From contig NZ_MSZX01000013.1 of the NCBI RefSeq assembly GCF_002021565.1, forward strand, positions 68,803 through 132,802: a stretch of DNA of 64,000 nucleotides, given 5' to 3'. This stretch comes from Paenibacillus selenitireducens. Lineage in GTDB: Bacteria; Bacillota; Bacilli; Paenibacillales; Paenibacillaceae. Position numbers and translations under genes: made by a program. The notes beneath the pieces are model-generated. The model ran no database searches, had not been told where the DNA came from, and was given only the letters and a program-made list of their open reading frames with translations. This document shows, in pieces, positions 28,791 through 37,665 of this stretch (position 1 is its first letter; each line of letters opens with the position of its first letter).

Positions 28791-29768
28791 TTAAGGCATG
28801 TTATTGCCACGAGCGCTTACGTATAACGTATACCATTCGTCGCGTGTCATCAACTGTGCTTGACGCTCTGCATCCTGACAAGCTAAGATACGCTCCGCAT
28901 TCGCCGTACCGATGACAGGTTGAATGCCGGCAGGATGACGCATCAACCACCCGAGCACGATGGCTTCTGGTGTCGTTTCTTTTTCCGCTGCCATCCGTTG
29001 AACCAATGCAGCCGTCTGTTGAATGTTCTCAGGTTCGCCTTCCAACGAGCGTCCTGTAAATTTCCCTTGTGACAATGGCCCCCAAGCTTGAATCTGAATG
29101 TTCTCCATCTGACAGTACTCCATCAAGCCTTCGGAGAAATTCACGCTCGCGCCCACCGGTTGATTGACATGTACGCCTTGATCGAGCCAATCTAAGCGTG
29201 ACAGACTCATCTCCAGCTGATTTACGGCGAGTTGATCTGGCAATGCCCGCTGTAAGAAGCGGATTTGTGCGGCGCTCATATTGGATACCCCGAAATATTT
29301 CACTTTGCCGGAAGATTTCAGCTTGCCGAAGGCTTCAGCTACTTCATCGGGTTCCATGAGCGGATCGGGCCGATGCAAGAGCAGTACATCCAAGTAGTCT
29401 ACATTCAAGCGACGCAATGAATCATTCACTGCTTCAAGGATATGTTCTTTGGAAAAGTCGAACCGTCCTGGAACATCTCCTTCGCCAAATCGAATACCGC
29501 ATTTGGATTGAATGATCAGTTGTTCGCGAAGCCCCGGTCTTGCTTTAAGAATCCGACCAAAGGTTTCTTCCGCTTTTCCCATCGTATAAATATTGGCATG
29601 GTCATACATCGAAATCCCAATCGATAGTGCTGCTTCAATCGCCTTCTCTGCCTTCAGCACATCTTCCTCGGTTAACGGGTCTCGATTCCAGCCCCCGCCA
29701 AACGGCATGCACCCTAGAATTAATCGGCTTGCTTCAATACCTCTTTGTTGAATAGGAATCCTCTTCAT
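28791..29768 (-). CDS. Aldo/keto reductase
   Basis: This 325-residue NAD(P)H-dependent oxidoreductase has a TIM barrel. The opening SRLILGCMPFGGGWN, the catalytic Tyr region SIGISMYDHANIYTMGKAEE, the lysine in IIQSKCGIRFGEG, the barrel strand VDYLDVLLLHRPDPLM and the C-terminal cofactor site (PVIGTANAERI) match the YdhF-like group. AGGAGGA precedes the ATG. It sits between the two-component genes and the cobalt transporter with its own terminator and so is probably monocistronic. The substrate is unknown. Confidence 0.93.
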   Translation of the reverse strand: MKRIPIQQRGIEASRLILGCMPFGGGWNRDPLTEEDVLKAEKAIEAALSIGISMYDHANIYTMGKAEETFGRILKARPGLREQLIIQSKCGIRFGEGDVPGRFDFSKEHILEAVNDSLRRLNVDYLDVLLLHRPDPLMEPDEVAEAFGKLKSSGKVKYFGVSNMSAAQIRFLQRALPDQLAVNQLEMSLSRLDWLDQGVHVNQPVGASVNFSEGLMEYCQMENIQIQAWGPLSQGKFTGRSLEGEPENIQQTAALVQRMAAEKETTPEAIVLGWLMRHPAGIQPVIGTANAERILACQDAERQAQLMTRDEWYTLYVSARGNNMP

Positions 29769-29845
29769 GAGTCCAATCCTCCTATGAACGTAAGTGTGTA
29801 AATATTTCCTTGTCCATTCTAAACACTCTCTTTATAAAATGCAAA

Positions 29846-29871
29846 GAGTCCTTCGTCAACACGAAGGACTC
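29846..29871 (-). terminator. Terminator of the cobalt ECF transporter operon
   Basis: GAGTCCTTCGT and ACGAAGGACTC form an 11-bp perfect stem with the 4-nt loop CAAC, just past the cbiO stop codon. The tail on the minus strand is T-rich but interrupted. Confidence 0.85.
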
Positions 29872-29874
29872 ATG

Positions 29875-30717
29875 TTATTGCAAGATATGATGCGTGGATA
29901 CCCAAGCTTTGAATGCCTCCATATCTCTTGGAGGAGCAGCTCCGTTCCGCCATGATTCTGGCAAAGCCAACCACAGGTCATAGAGCATCGGAATGCGTAG
30001 CCCGAGCGTCATCAGAGTATCCGTCTGTTGAAATACATCCAGAGGCGTACCTGACAGCACGACACGCCCTTGATCCATAACAATCACCCAATCCGCCCAG
30101 GTATAGACCAAGTTCATATCATGCGTCGACATCGCAATCGTCACCCCTTGCGCATGGATGCGATCTAACTGCTCCAGAAGCTGCACTTCGGATTTCGGGT
30201 CCAAATATGCTGTGGGTTCATCCAACAGGATTAGTTCCGGCTCAAGCACGAGAATACCTGCCAAAGTAATCCGTTTTTTCTGTCCCAGACTCAAATGATG
30301 GATCGGTTGATCCGCCAAATGTGTAAGCCCCATACGGACTAACATCTGTTCGACGCGACGCCGAATCTCTTCTTCCGGAAATCCTGCATTCCGCAGTCCA
30401 TAGGATATATCTTCATAAGGGGTATTCAGAATCAGCTGCTGCTCCGGATCTTGGAACACAAGACCAATACGCTGCCGCAGGGCATGAATATCTGCTTTAC
30501 GATAGCTGTAATCCGTTCCTTTCCACTGCAGGCGACCTGATTGCGGGCGAAGAATGCCGTTGGAATGCAGAAAAAAAGTAGATTTACCGCAGCCATTATG
30601 GCCGCAGATCGCCGTCTTGGAACCTGTGGGTATCGCTAGGCTTAATCCATTTAGTGCAGGGCGATCCGTTGAAGGGTACGTATACATCATGTCTTGCGCT
30701 TCGAGGAGCATGCTCAT
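29875..30717 (-). CDS. cbiO: Cobalt ECF transporter ATPase
   Basis: This 280-residue ABC ATPase has the Walker A motif GHNGCGKST (about 39-47), a Q-loop in VFQDPEQQL, the signature HLSLGQKKR, the Walker B motif LILLDEPTAYLD and the switch histidine in STHDMNL. It is the energising subunit of a class I ECF transporter for cobalt or nickel. It follows cbiQ by 3 bp as the last gene of a cobalamin-riboswitch-controlled operon. That control favours Co over Ni, since the metal feeds vitamin B12 synthesis. Confidence 0.93.
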   Translation of the reverse strand: MSMLLEAQDMMYTYPSTDRPALNGLSLAIPTGSKTAICGHNGCGKSTFFLHSNGILRPQSGRLQWKGTDYSYRKADIHALRQRIGLVFQDPEQQLILNTPYEDISYGLRNAGFPEEEIRRRVEQMLVRMGLTHLADQPIHHLSLGQKKRITLAGILVLEPELILLDEPTAYLDPKSEVQLLEQLDRIHAQGVTIAMSTHDMNLVYTWADWVIVMDQGRVVLSGTPLDVFQQTDTLMTLGLRIPMLYDLWLALPESWRNGAAPPRDMEAFKAWVSTHHILQ

Positions 30718-30720
30718 CGT

Positions 30721-31524
30721 TTATCGCCCTCCTTTCCAGTACAGCAAGCTTTCCATGACAAGCAGCAGCACGATGCCAATCCCGCTCTCCAACCCGTACC
30801 TCCATCCGACAGACCCGGATTGATATGGAGCCAGATGGATTTGCGAGTCGAATCCGCGCGAGACAAGACCTTGGGCTAACCCGCGATATTTCTCCATCGT
30901 TTTCGAGAACAGCCGGGTGAATAACATCGCAATGTCACGTAAGGTTCGCATGAACCCGACATGGCCTCCGCGACCACGTTGGGCAATGCGAATGCCTTGC
31001 GCCGTATCATAGAGCAGAAAAATAAATCGATATGTAATTAACATGAGTTCCAGCACGATATGCGGCATTTTAAGACGCTGCATCACTTGGAGCAGGGCCG
31101 AGAAAGGCGTCGTTAGGATAAGAAAATAAAAACAAGATAACGATGCCGCAAGCCTGACGAGCAGGAATCCGGCTTTCAATAAACCTGCATGAGATAAATA
31201 AATTACACCGTGGAAAATAGTGAACATAATCCAACCCTCCACGGAATCTGTGTTCCCAGCGTGGGATCCTGCTTTCCATTCCAAGACGATCGCAGGTACA
31301 CTTGTTAGAAAGAAAAGAAAGGGCGCGCCGAGCAACAGGAGGTATATTTTGATAGACACTTTGGCGTATCCTAGAATCCATATCGACATCCATAGAAAAA
31401 CAAGGCCTTGGATGATCGGGTGCGCTACATAAGCGAATATCAGAAGCACCGCAGCAAATCCGAACTTCCACATCGACGACATGGGTCTTAGTGGATTCGC
31501 ATATGAGATCGTATCAATTTGACG
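30721..31524 (-). CDS. cbiQ: Cobalt ECF transporter transmembrane subunit
   Basis: About 267 residues from the ATG at 31524, which begins [20 protein letters not shown]; the in-frame upstream extension would lie within cbiN. There are four to six hydrophobic segments. The C-terminal coupling region with SLQ-like helices (AQRGRGGHVGFMRTLRDIAM, GLAQGLVSRGFD) contacts the ATPase. The predicted start overlaps cbiN by 11 bp, and its ribosome-binding site (AAGAAG) is weak, so translational coupling is likely. Confidence 0.88.
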   Translation of the reverse strand, partial: RQIDTISYANPLRPMSSMWKFGFAAVLLIFAYVAHPIIQGLVFLWMSIWILGYAKVSIKIYLLLLGAPFLFFLTSVPAIVLEWKAGSHAGNTDSVEGWIMFTIFHGVIYLSHAGLLKAGFLLVRLAASLSCFYFLILTTPFSALLQVMQRLKMPHIVLELMLITYRFIFLLYDTAQGIRIAQRGRGGHVGFMRTLRDIAMLFTRLFSKTMEKYRGLAQGLVSRGFDSQIHLAPYQSGSVGWRYGLESGIGIVLLLVMESLLYWKGGR

Positions 31525-31810
31525 CATCGGTGTTATTCTTCTTGGAATGACGGCCGCGGAATAAGCCAATCGTAAATCCGATAAATCCTGCGCCTAATGC
31601 TGCTTGAAGCGCGAACAGCATACTTTCCGTCTCCGCAGGCGGCTCCATTAATGGCTGGAACCAAGGCTCATAATCCGGCTGAATGGTCTGAATCATCTCT
31701 TCCGCTGCTCCGTCGGCTCCTCCAAAATCACCTTGTACGATAACTAACGGTACAACAGCGAGCAAAACGACAATGACTAGAATCCACATATTTTTTCCTG
31801 CTAGTTTCAT
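31514..31810 (-). CDS. cbiN: Cobalt transport accessory membrane protein
   Basis: This 98-residue protein has an N-terminal membrane helix (about 8-25), a short extracytoplasmic loop ([19 protein letters not shown] then YEPWFQPL) and a C-terminal membrane helix (about 67-85) followed by basic residues, which is the CbiN layout. In known systems CbiN assists metal loading into CbiM. It overlaps cbiM by 4 bp (ATGA) and has an AAAGGAG site. Confidence 0.9.
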   Translation of the reverse strand: MKLAGKNMWILVIVVLLAVVPLVIVQGDFGGADGAAEEMIQTIQPDYEPWFQPLMEPPAETESMLFALQAALGAGFIGFTIGLFRGRHSKKNNTDASN

Positions 31811-32571
31811 GCGTTTTTCGCTCCTTTCATCCGACGTTGCAATAACGATAATTCTGCGCCGCTATAAGCCTGCAACCAATTCCATAATAAGACGGTTAAC
31901 AACCCCTCACTGATCGCCAGCGGAATTTGTGTTACCGCGAATATGCCTCCGAATTTCAAGAACGAAGCCAGGATCCCGCCTTCCGCCGCAGGAAAAGCGA
32001 GTGCCAACTGAATGGATGTCATCACATAGGTAGATAAATCCGCAAGGGCCGCAGCCAAGAAAATGGCGAGTTTCTGACGTCCTGTCGATTTCATCATCAA
32101 CTTATACACGGCATACCCTACCATGGGACCTGCTACGGCCATGGAGAATGCGTTCGCTCCGAGCGTCGTAATCCCCCCGTGCGCCAACAATACCGCTTGG
32201 AATAACAAGACAATGGAGCCCAGAACGCTCATCGGAAGCGGACCGAACATCACGGCTCCAAGACCCGTTCCTGTCGGATGAGAGCTGCTGCCTGTGACCG
32301 ATGGAATTTTCAAGGCAGATAGGACAAAGGTGAACGCCCCTGCTAACCCTAGCATTAATTTCAACTCGGGCGTTTCACGTGTAATGCGCACCAGTGATCG
32401 CACCCCTAATGCGAAGAATGGTAGAAATAGAATCCACCATATCATCGCCCATACTGGCGGCAAAAAGCCCTCCATAATGTGCATCGCATACGCCGTCTGC
32501 GGCTCATTCACGGCAAAGTACAAGACAAAGCCGGCAATCAGCAGCAAACTAGATAACCATTTTTTCTTCAC
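31807..32571 (-). CDS. cbiM: Cobalt ECF transporter substrate-binding subunit
   Basis: The 254-residue protein starts at GTG, with GGAGGAG 6 bp upstream and no suitable ATG. It has a signal peptide ending ...TAYA, after which the mature N-terminus [10 protein letters not shown] carries the metal-ligating Met and His of the CbiM/NikM family. Further motifs are [16 protein letters not shown] and [20 protein letters not shown]. There are about six to seven membrane segments. It is the first gene of cbiMNQO, behind a cobalamin riboswitch, so expression should fall when B12 is plentiful. Confidence 0.94.
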   Translation of the reverse strand: MKKKWLSSLLLIAGFVLYFAVNEPQTAYAMHIMEGFLPPVWAMIWWILFLPFFALGVRSLVRITRETPELKLMLGLAGAFTFVLSALKIPSVTGSSSHPTGTGLGAVMFGPLPMSVLGSIVLLFQAVLLAHGGITTLGANAFSMAVAGPMVGYAVYKLMMKSTGRQKLAIFLAAALADLSTYVMTSIQLALAFPAAEGGILASFLKFGGIFAVTQIPLAISEGLLTVLLWNWLQAYSGAELSLLQRRMKGAKNA

Positions 32572-32610
32572 AACGTACTCCTCCTCTTCTTAGATTCTTG
32601 ATTTCTACGC

Positions 32611-32640
32611 AAAAAAAGCCAACCCATACAGGATTGGCTC
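32611..32640 (-). terminator. Riboswitch-controlled intrinsic terminator before cbiM
   Basis: On the minus strand a GAGCCAATCC/GGGTTGGCT-type stem is followed by seven T residues, between the cobalamin aptamer and the cbiM ribosome-binding site. It is the expected expression platform for a transcription-attenuating B12 riboswitch. Confidence 0.85.
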
Positions 32641-32734
32641 TAGGCACGGTCCAAATAAACGACAAATCTGATCCACACAATGATGTCGTTATTTTTCTCT
32701 CGTACACCACTCCTTTTTCGCGAAGGTCTTCGGG

Positions 32735-32925
32735 TACAACAAATAGGTAGGTCTCCTGACTTCTGGATCTTCATTCTTCCTCGCCTTCACCATCACTTCC
32801 GATCAGAGTGGCATTGTTGAGCAAGAACTTCCCAGTTACAGTGGCGCGACCGCTCGGGATTTACACCCGATTCCCTGTTACCCCTTGCTCTCGCAAGGGC
32901 ACCTGTTTGTTCAATTATGAAATTA
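32735..32925 (-). ncRNA. Cobalamin (B12) riboswitch
   Basis: Read on the minus strand, the leader has the class hallmarks in order: an AACAGGTGCCC start, GGGTAACAGGGAATCGGGTG, AATCCCGAGCGGTCGCGCCA then CTGTAACTGGG, ATGCCACT, and the 3' B12 box AGTCAGGAGACCTACC (32745-32762). A terminator and cbiMNQO follow. Binding of adenosyl- or related cobalamin would favour termination and reduce cobalt uptake. Confidence 0.95.
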
Positions 32926-32930
32926 GGGTC

Positions 32931-32960
32931 ATTGTATCATATGAAATTCAGACCCGTAAA
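32931..32960 (-). promoter_or_regulatory. Promoter of the B12 riboswitch / cbiMNQO transcript
   Basis: On the minus strand TTTACG and TACAAT are separated by 18 bp, with the -10 box just upstream of the riboswitch. The promoter lies within the 45 bp after the PHP phosphatase gene, which is on the same strand, so cbiMNQO has its own start. Confidence 0.65.
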
Positions 32961-32967
32961 CATGATT

Positions 32968-33984
32968 CTATTTAGAAGCTATATGATTTCTCAATGGAAC
33001 GGTGATGCGTTGTTTCTCGTGGACATAAATAATCTCCGTGTATCCGGTGCGGGAGAGCAATTCCATAGCTTCGTCCAGTTGGGTTCCAATATCATCTGGA
33101 AAATGAGAGTCAGAACTCAGCGTCAACGGCACGCCATGCTGATGGAGAACCTGCAGAAACGCAGGGCTCGGGCAAGCTTCCTTCACAGGATAACGATAAG
33201 CGAGACCCGTGTTGATCTCTGTCGCTACGTCCGCTTCCTTCAATGTCTTCGCAACCTCTTCATAGAGCGGGAGCAGCAATTGCTCATCCGGTCGGAAATT
33301 GAACACTTTCAAATTGTCCAAGTGGGCAATCATATCGAACAACCCGCTTCTCGCCGCCATTTGCACATAGCCGAACACCTTGGCATAGAGAGCTACGAGA
33401 TCTTGGTTCTCGAAGAGATGCTTCGTATCTGGATTATCAAAGCCCCAGCCATCTACGAAATGGACCGAACCGATCACATAATCGAGCTCATATCGCGATA
33501 ATAGTTCCCTTAATTCCGCTTCGCCGCCTGGGAAAAAGTCCGCTTCCACACCAAGTGATACCGGATACCCCGCTGCCTTGGCGCGCTTTACCGCAGCCAG
33601 ATAAGGTTCAATGGAGGTCACGCATACGCGATCCAGCCAATATTGTTGCATACGTCCAAGCTCGGAATCGTCGAGGATCATATGCTTCTCGTAATAGGAA
33701 CGAAACTCGGTAAAACGATATAAATGGTCCACCATGCCGAAGCGTTCAATCCCGCGCGCTTGACCGAGCTCAAAATAGTGGGCGAGCCAGGTGTCACTGA
33801 AACAACCTTCATCCATGCGTTCCTTCATGAGATTGTTGAGACGCGTAATCCATTCCAACGAATGGGGTTCGTTCCCTAACGTCCCTTTTTCCTGATGTAC
33901 ATGTTCTAAGGCACGCGCAGTGCGCTGAAGCCAGCCTGTTGAATAGGGCCCTTCCTCCAAATGAAAATGAAAATCCACCTTCAT
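32968..33984 (-). CDS. PHP-domain phosphoesterase, histidinol-phosphatase (HisJ)-like
   Basis: The 338-residue protein opens MKVDFHFHLEEGPYS, with the HxH metal motif of the PHP family. It continues with SLGVEADFFPGGEAELRELL, YVIGSVHFVDGWGFD, MIAHLDNLKVF, EINTGLAYR and LSSDSHFPDDIG, giving the full set of His/Asp/Glu ligands for a trinuclear site. This order matches HisJ-type histidinol phosphatases, though there is no his operon here and other phosphoesters are possible. GAGGAG precedes the ATG. It is probably monocistronic, upstream of the B12 riboswitch. Confidence 0.85.
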   Translation of the reverse strand: MKVDFHFHLEEGPYSTGWLQRTARALEHVHQEKGTLGNEPHSLEWITRLNNLMKERMDEGCFSDTWLAHYFELGQARGIERFGMVDHLYRFTEFRSYYEKHMILDDSELGRMQQYWLDRVCVTSIEPYLAAVKRAKAAGYPVSLGVEADFFPGGEAELRELLSRYELDYVIGSVHFVDGWGFDNPDTKHLFENQDLVALYAKVFGYVQMAARSGLFDMIAHLDNLKVFNFRPDEQLLLPLYEEVAKTLKEADVATEINTGLAYRYPVKEACPSPAFLQVLHQHGVPLTLSSDSHFPDDIGTQLDEAMELLSRTGYTEIIYVHEKQRITVPLRNHIASK

Positions 33985-35025
33985 GCTAACATCTCCTCAT
34001 TTAAGGCCATTGCCGCCTAATGTCCGTTGCGTATCTTACCCCGTTATTCTATTTTCTTCCCATGGAGGTGTCAATCATAATTCCTTAATATATGGGTGGG
34101 AGGACACCCTCCTATTATAGGTGCGGAAAATAGGAGGAGAATATATCGGTAAGGTGCTTAATACATTTGCTATGTTGGATATTTACAACAACTGACGGGT
34201 AGTACGAGGAGTGTGAACAGCGTGTGAGCAGTTGGTGAGCAGTATGAGCTACTTACCAGCACCTAATGAGCACTATCAGCTGCTTATATGCACCTGATGA
34301 GCATACTATCCCCCCTACTTCTTTCTCTATGTTGGATTTATCCAATATAGCACCTAGTGCGCTTCTGTTGAGCACCCTAATGAGCATTATGAGCCGCTTA
34401 AATGCACCTGATGGGCCTCCTCCTCCTACTTCTCTCGCTATGTTGGATTAATCCACTATACAACCACTCAATGTTACTTTTACCCCAGCTACAGTGGATT
34501 TTTACAGGATAGCAGGTATTTATCGCTACTTTTACGCCATTTCAGCTGTTCTTAATGGATTTATCCACTATACAGCCTGAAAAGTGTGCTTTAACGCCAA
34601 AGTTACTGGATTTATCCAATATAGCACTTGGTGAGCAGTTACTGAGCGCTTGTTGAGCAGAATGAGCAAATGATGTGCACCTGATGAGCCTACTACTCTC
34701 GGTATGTTGGATCTATCCAATATAGCACCTAGTGCGCAATTGTTGGGCACCAAATGAGTAACATGTGCTCCTTATGTGCTCCTTATACGCTCCTTATGCG
34801 CCCCTGATCATCCCCCATCAGCCCCTAATCCCCCCACCTCCCTCAAGCCCTGCAACGCTCTACGTACATATCGGACAAGTCCACCCACACAACAAAGAGC
34901 CTCCGACGCTCGGAAGCTCCTGTCCACCAACAATAAATAATCCTTTAACTTGCTCCACTTTCGCTTTAACCTATTCCACTTTCGTTTAACTTGCTCCATT
35001 TTTCGCCTTACCTTGCTCTATCCCC
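33985..35025. repeat. Gene-free repeat island with short TGGAT/ATCCA palindromic elements
   Basis: I see no credible gene in this 1-kb interval. It holds at least seven copies of an imperfect palindrome with consensus TATGTTGGATTTATCCAATA followed by TAGCAC, near 34169, 34328, 34438, 34488, 34548, 34601 and 34700. Two or three of these are embedded in a longer 112-bp direct repeat (about 34260-34371 and 34372-34461 onward, partial again at about 34670-34750). There are also short tandem runs of TGTGCTCCTTA-like units (34763-34800) and a run of roughly 21-bp TTGCTCCACTTTCG-like units (34937-35013). Confidence 0.85.
34897..34919 (-). terminator. Terminator of the metal ABC importer operon
   Basis: GAGCCTCCGA and TCGGAAGCTC form a near-perfect 10-bp stem with a 3-nt loop, followed on the minus strand by TTTGTTGTG. 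It lies about 105 bp past the last permease stop codon. Confidence 0.7.
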
Positions 35026-35907
35026 CTAACCTGCAACCTCCGCCCACTTGCGTCTTCTGCGCAACCGCATGAGCAGACCATGGCGAGGAGAGAATACCAA
35101 CGCGATTGCGAAAATCGCTCCAGCTACGGTGACCATCATGCCTGCGATGGAAGCATCCAACCAAGCCGCGATCATATAACCGAATACCGAACATGCAATC
35201 CCGATCAGCACACTGTACAGGATCATGACCGATAATCGCTCCGTCAGCAAGTAGGCTGTGGACGCAGGGACGATCAGCATGCCAACCACCAGGATGGCGC
35301 CTACGCTCTCAAAGCTCGCCACCGTTGTCATGGATACCAATCCCATCAATACATAATGGAACAAAGCTACAGGGATGCCGCAGGCAAGAGCCATCGCCGG
35401 ATCGAACGCACAGATCTTGAATTGTTTATAGAAGAGTCCAATAATAACTAGAATGAATAATACCGTAATGCCCAAAATCCACACGGACTTCGGTATAAAA
35501 TCAATGCCTAACACACTGATCGTATTCCAATGTACATAGGCAATTTCGCCGAACAATACGCAATCCAAGTCCAAATCCACTTGCCTTGCATTCAAGCTGA
35601 TCAATACCACCCCTACCGCGAATAATGCGGTAAATACGACACCAATCGATGCATCGGACTGTACGCCGCTCTGCTGGAACAATTGAATCAGGAACACGGT
35701 GATCAGCCCTAGCACCGATGCTCCCAATAACATGCCCAATGAGTCACGAGACCCGCTTATCATAAAGGCAATGACAATCCCCGGCAATACGGAGTGACTG
35801 ATGGCATCCCCAATCAACGACATTCTCCGCAGGACGAGAAAGCATCCCAAGATCCCGCAAGCAATCGCCACCAAGGCTCCCGTCCCGATAATCCAGAATT
35901 CCATCAT
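35026..35907 (-). CDS. Metal ABC transporter permease (Zn/Mn, ZnuB/MntC type)
   Basis: This 293-residue membrane protein has about eight hydrophobic segments. It contains the family segments LGCFLVLRRMSLIGDAISHSVLPGI (split across residues about 21-45), FESVGAILVVGMLIVPASTA and a C-terminal FSPRHGLLMRLRRRRKW. AAGGAGG lies 7 bp from the ATG, which overlaps the preceding permease stop (ATGA). It forms a heterodimeric channel with that permease in a cluster A-1 importer for Zn(II) or Mn(II). Confidence 0.92.
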   Translation of the reverse strand: MMEFWIIGTGALVAIACGILGCFLVLRRMSLIGDAISHSVLPGIVIAFMISGSRDSLGMLLGASVLGLITVFLIQLFQQSGVQSDASIGVVFTALFAVGVVLISLNARQVDLDLDCVLFGEIAYVHWNTISVLGIDFIPKSVWILGITVLFILVIIGLFYKQFKICAFDPAMALACGIPVALFHYVLMGLVSMTTVASFESVGAILVVGMLIVPASTAYLLTERLSVMILYSVLIGIACSVFGYMIAAWLDASIAGMMVTVAGAIFAIALVFSPRHGLLMRLRRRRKWAEVAG

Positions 35908-36857
35908 AGGGATTCCTCCTTACTGTACACGGGCGAATGTTGTATCTCCCGCACGTGCTCCGCCATCCGAATCGCGCGGTTATTGCGAATGCGCCGAACT
36001 GCTTTGGCGCACACGCCACGCTGAGGCGCGAACAAAACCGAGAAGACAAACACGACCGTTGCCGCCAGCACGCTTAACGGACCTGTCGGCAGGTTACTTG
36101 TCGTCGTGCTAATCAATGTACCGATGACACCGCTGATTGCCCCGAACAATCCGCTCAGAACGACCATCAGCCCTAACCGATCCGTCCAGTACCTTGCAGC
36201 AACGGCAGGTGTGATGAGCAGCGCTGCCACCAAGACGACACCTACCGCCTGAATACCGACTATGACAGTCATTACTGTAAAGAACATCAGCAATTGCTCC
36301 AGGAATCCCACCGGAAAACCAAGACCTCGTGCAAATCCCGGATCAAAACTCAGCAGCTTAAATTCCTTAAATAACAAGCTGCTTGCAATGACGATCACGG
36401 CAGATACCCCAATCATCGTATACACATCGCTCGCGATCATCGAAGCAGCTTGACCGAACAAGAACTTATCCAACCCGCTTTGATTCCCATAGGACGAGTG
36501 TTGAATATGTGTCAACAATACAATACCAATCCCGAAAAACACAGATAGGACAATCCCCATAGCAGCATCTGCTTTGATTCGGGTATACCGTGTAATCACG
36601 GTAATGAGAAGAGTAGCCAACAACCCCGATACGAAGGCGCCTAAAAAGAACAAAGGAAGTGATTTCACGCCCGTCAGCATAAAAGCAATACAAATGCCCG
36701 GCAGCGCTGCATGCGCCAGCGTATCCCCAATCAAGCTCTGCTTCCGCAAGTACGTAAAGCTGCCTATGATGCCGCTCATGAGACCAAGCAGCATACATCC
36801 AATGAGAATCCACTGCGTATTCGGATCTGTAAGCACAGACCATGATAGAAGTGTCAT
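35904..36857 (-). CDS. Metal ABC transporter permease (MntB/ZnuB type)
   Basis: I prefer the ATG at 36857, 8 bp after GAGG, giving 317 residues; an in-frame GTG at 36866 overlaps the ATPase stop. Family features are SFTYLRKQSLIGDTLAHAAL, GIQAVGVVLVAALLITPAVA and a cytoplasmic C-terminal tail rich in Arg (FAPQRGVCAKAVRRIRNNRA). About eight or nine membrane segments are visible. It is the first of two homologous permeases in the operon ATPase-permease-permease, with the binding protein upstream. Confidence 0.91.
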   Translation of the reverse strand: MTLLSWSVLTDPNTQWILIGCMLLGLMSGIIGSFTYLRKQSLIGDTLAHAALPGICIAFMLTGVKSLPLFFLGAFVSGLLATLLITVITRYTRIKADAAMGIVLSVFFGIGIVLLTHIQHSSYGNQSGLDKFLFGQAASMIASDVYTMIGVSAVIVIASSLLFKEFKLLSFDPGFARGLGFPVGFLEQLLMFFTVMTVIVGIQAVGVVLVAALLITPAVAARYWTDRLGLMVVLSGLFGAISGVIGTLISTTTSNLPTGPLSVLAATVVFVFSVLFAPQRGVCAKAVRRIRNNRAIRMAEHVREIQHSPVYSKEESL

Positions 36858-36862
36858 TCCCT

Positions 36863-37636
36863 TCACCTCGATTCGACGAGGACGGCCCCGTCCTCTTGAT
36901 CAAATACAGCCAATCTTCCACCGTATGTCTGGTGAAGCAATGATTTGGTAAACACATCTTCTGTCGGTCCGTATGCCACAAGTTCTACATTCAGCAGCAT
37001 GACCCAGTCAAAGTACTCCCTTACGGTTGCCAGATCGTGATGTACAACAAGCACCGTTTTCCCTTGTGCTTTCAATTCATTCAACAATGTTATAATTGCT
37101 CGTTCCGTCATCGCATCCACGCCGACGAACGGTTCATCCATGAAATATAAGTCCGCATGTTGGGCAAGGGCTCTGGCGAGAAACACCCGCTGTTGTTGTC
37201 CGCCGGATAGTTGAGAAATTTGGCGGTGTGCGAATTCCTTCATCCCTACTTTGGCCAAGCAGTCCATCGCCATGTCCCGCTCCTTCGTGCCTGGGCGCTT
37301 GAACCACCCTAAATGCCCGTATCTCCCCATCATCACGACATCCAGTGCATTCGTCGGGAAATCCCAATCCACGGATTCACGCTGCGGGACATACCCTACG
37401 GATTTGCGCATGTCTTGATATCGTTTCCCGTAAATTTCAACCTCCCCGCTAACACGGGGCAGCAGTCCGAGAATGGCCTTAATCATCGTCGACTTCCCTG
37501 CGCCATTCGGACCGACAATGCCGATCAATTTCCCTTCCGGTACCTCAAAGGATACATTCCGCAATACCGGTTTCTTCTGATATGCGACCGTTAATCCACT
37601 TACAGATAACGGGGCTTGTAAATTTGAATGATTCAT
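36863..37636 (-). CDS. Metal ABC transporter ATPase (MntB/ZnuC type)
   Basis: The start at 37636 follows AAGGAGGA, giving 257 residues. Motifs are the Walker A GPNGAGKST, the Q-loop VPQRESVDWDFP typical of Mn/Zn importers, the signature QLSGGQQQR, the Walker B LYFMDEPFVGVD and the switch VVHHDLATV. It energises the two downstream permeases. The TGA at 36863-36865 lies 5 bp before the next predicted start. Confidence 0.93.
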   Translation of the reverse strand: MNHSNLQAPLSVSGLTVAYQKKPVLRNVSFEVPEGKLIGIVGPNGAGKSTMIKAILGLLPRVSGEVEIYGKRYQDMRKSVGYVPQRESVDWDFPTNALDVVMMGRYGHLGWFKRPGTKERDMAMDCLAKVGMKEFAHRQISQLSGGQQQRVFLARALAQHADLYFMDEPFVGVDAMTERAIITLLNELKAQGKTVLVVHHDLATVREYFDWVMLLNVELVAYGPTEDVFTKSLLHQTYGGRLAVFDQEDGAVLVESR

Positions 37637-37665
37637 TGCTGTTCCTCCTTCGCCCATCTCATCCC

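Noticed and set aside
34266-34451. 61-codon plus-strand frame in the repeat island
   Set aside because: It is made of the 112-bp repeat read twice (SISCLYAPDEH-like, then SMSRLNAPDGP-like) with no start signal; it is a by-product of the repeat.
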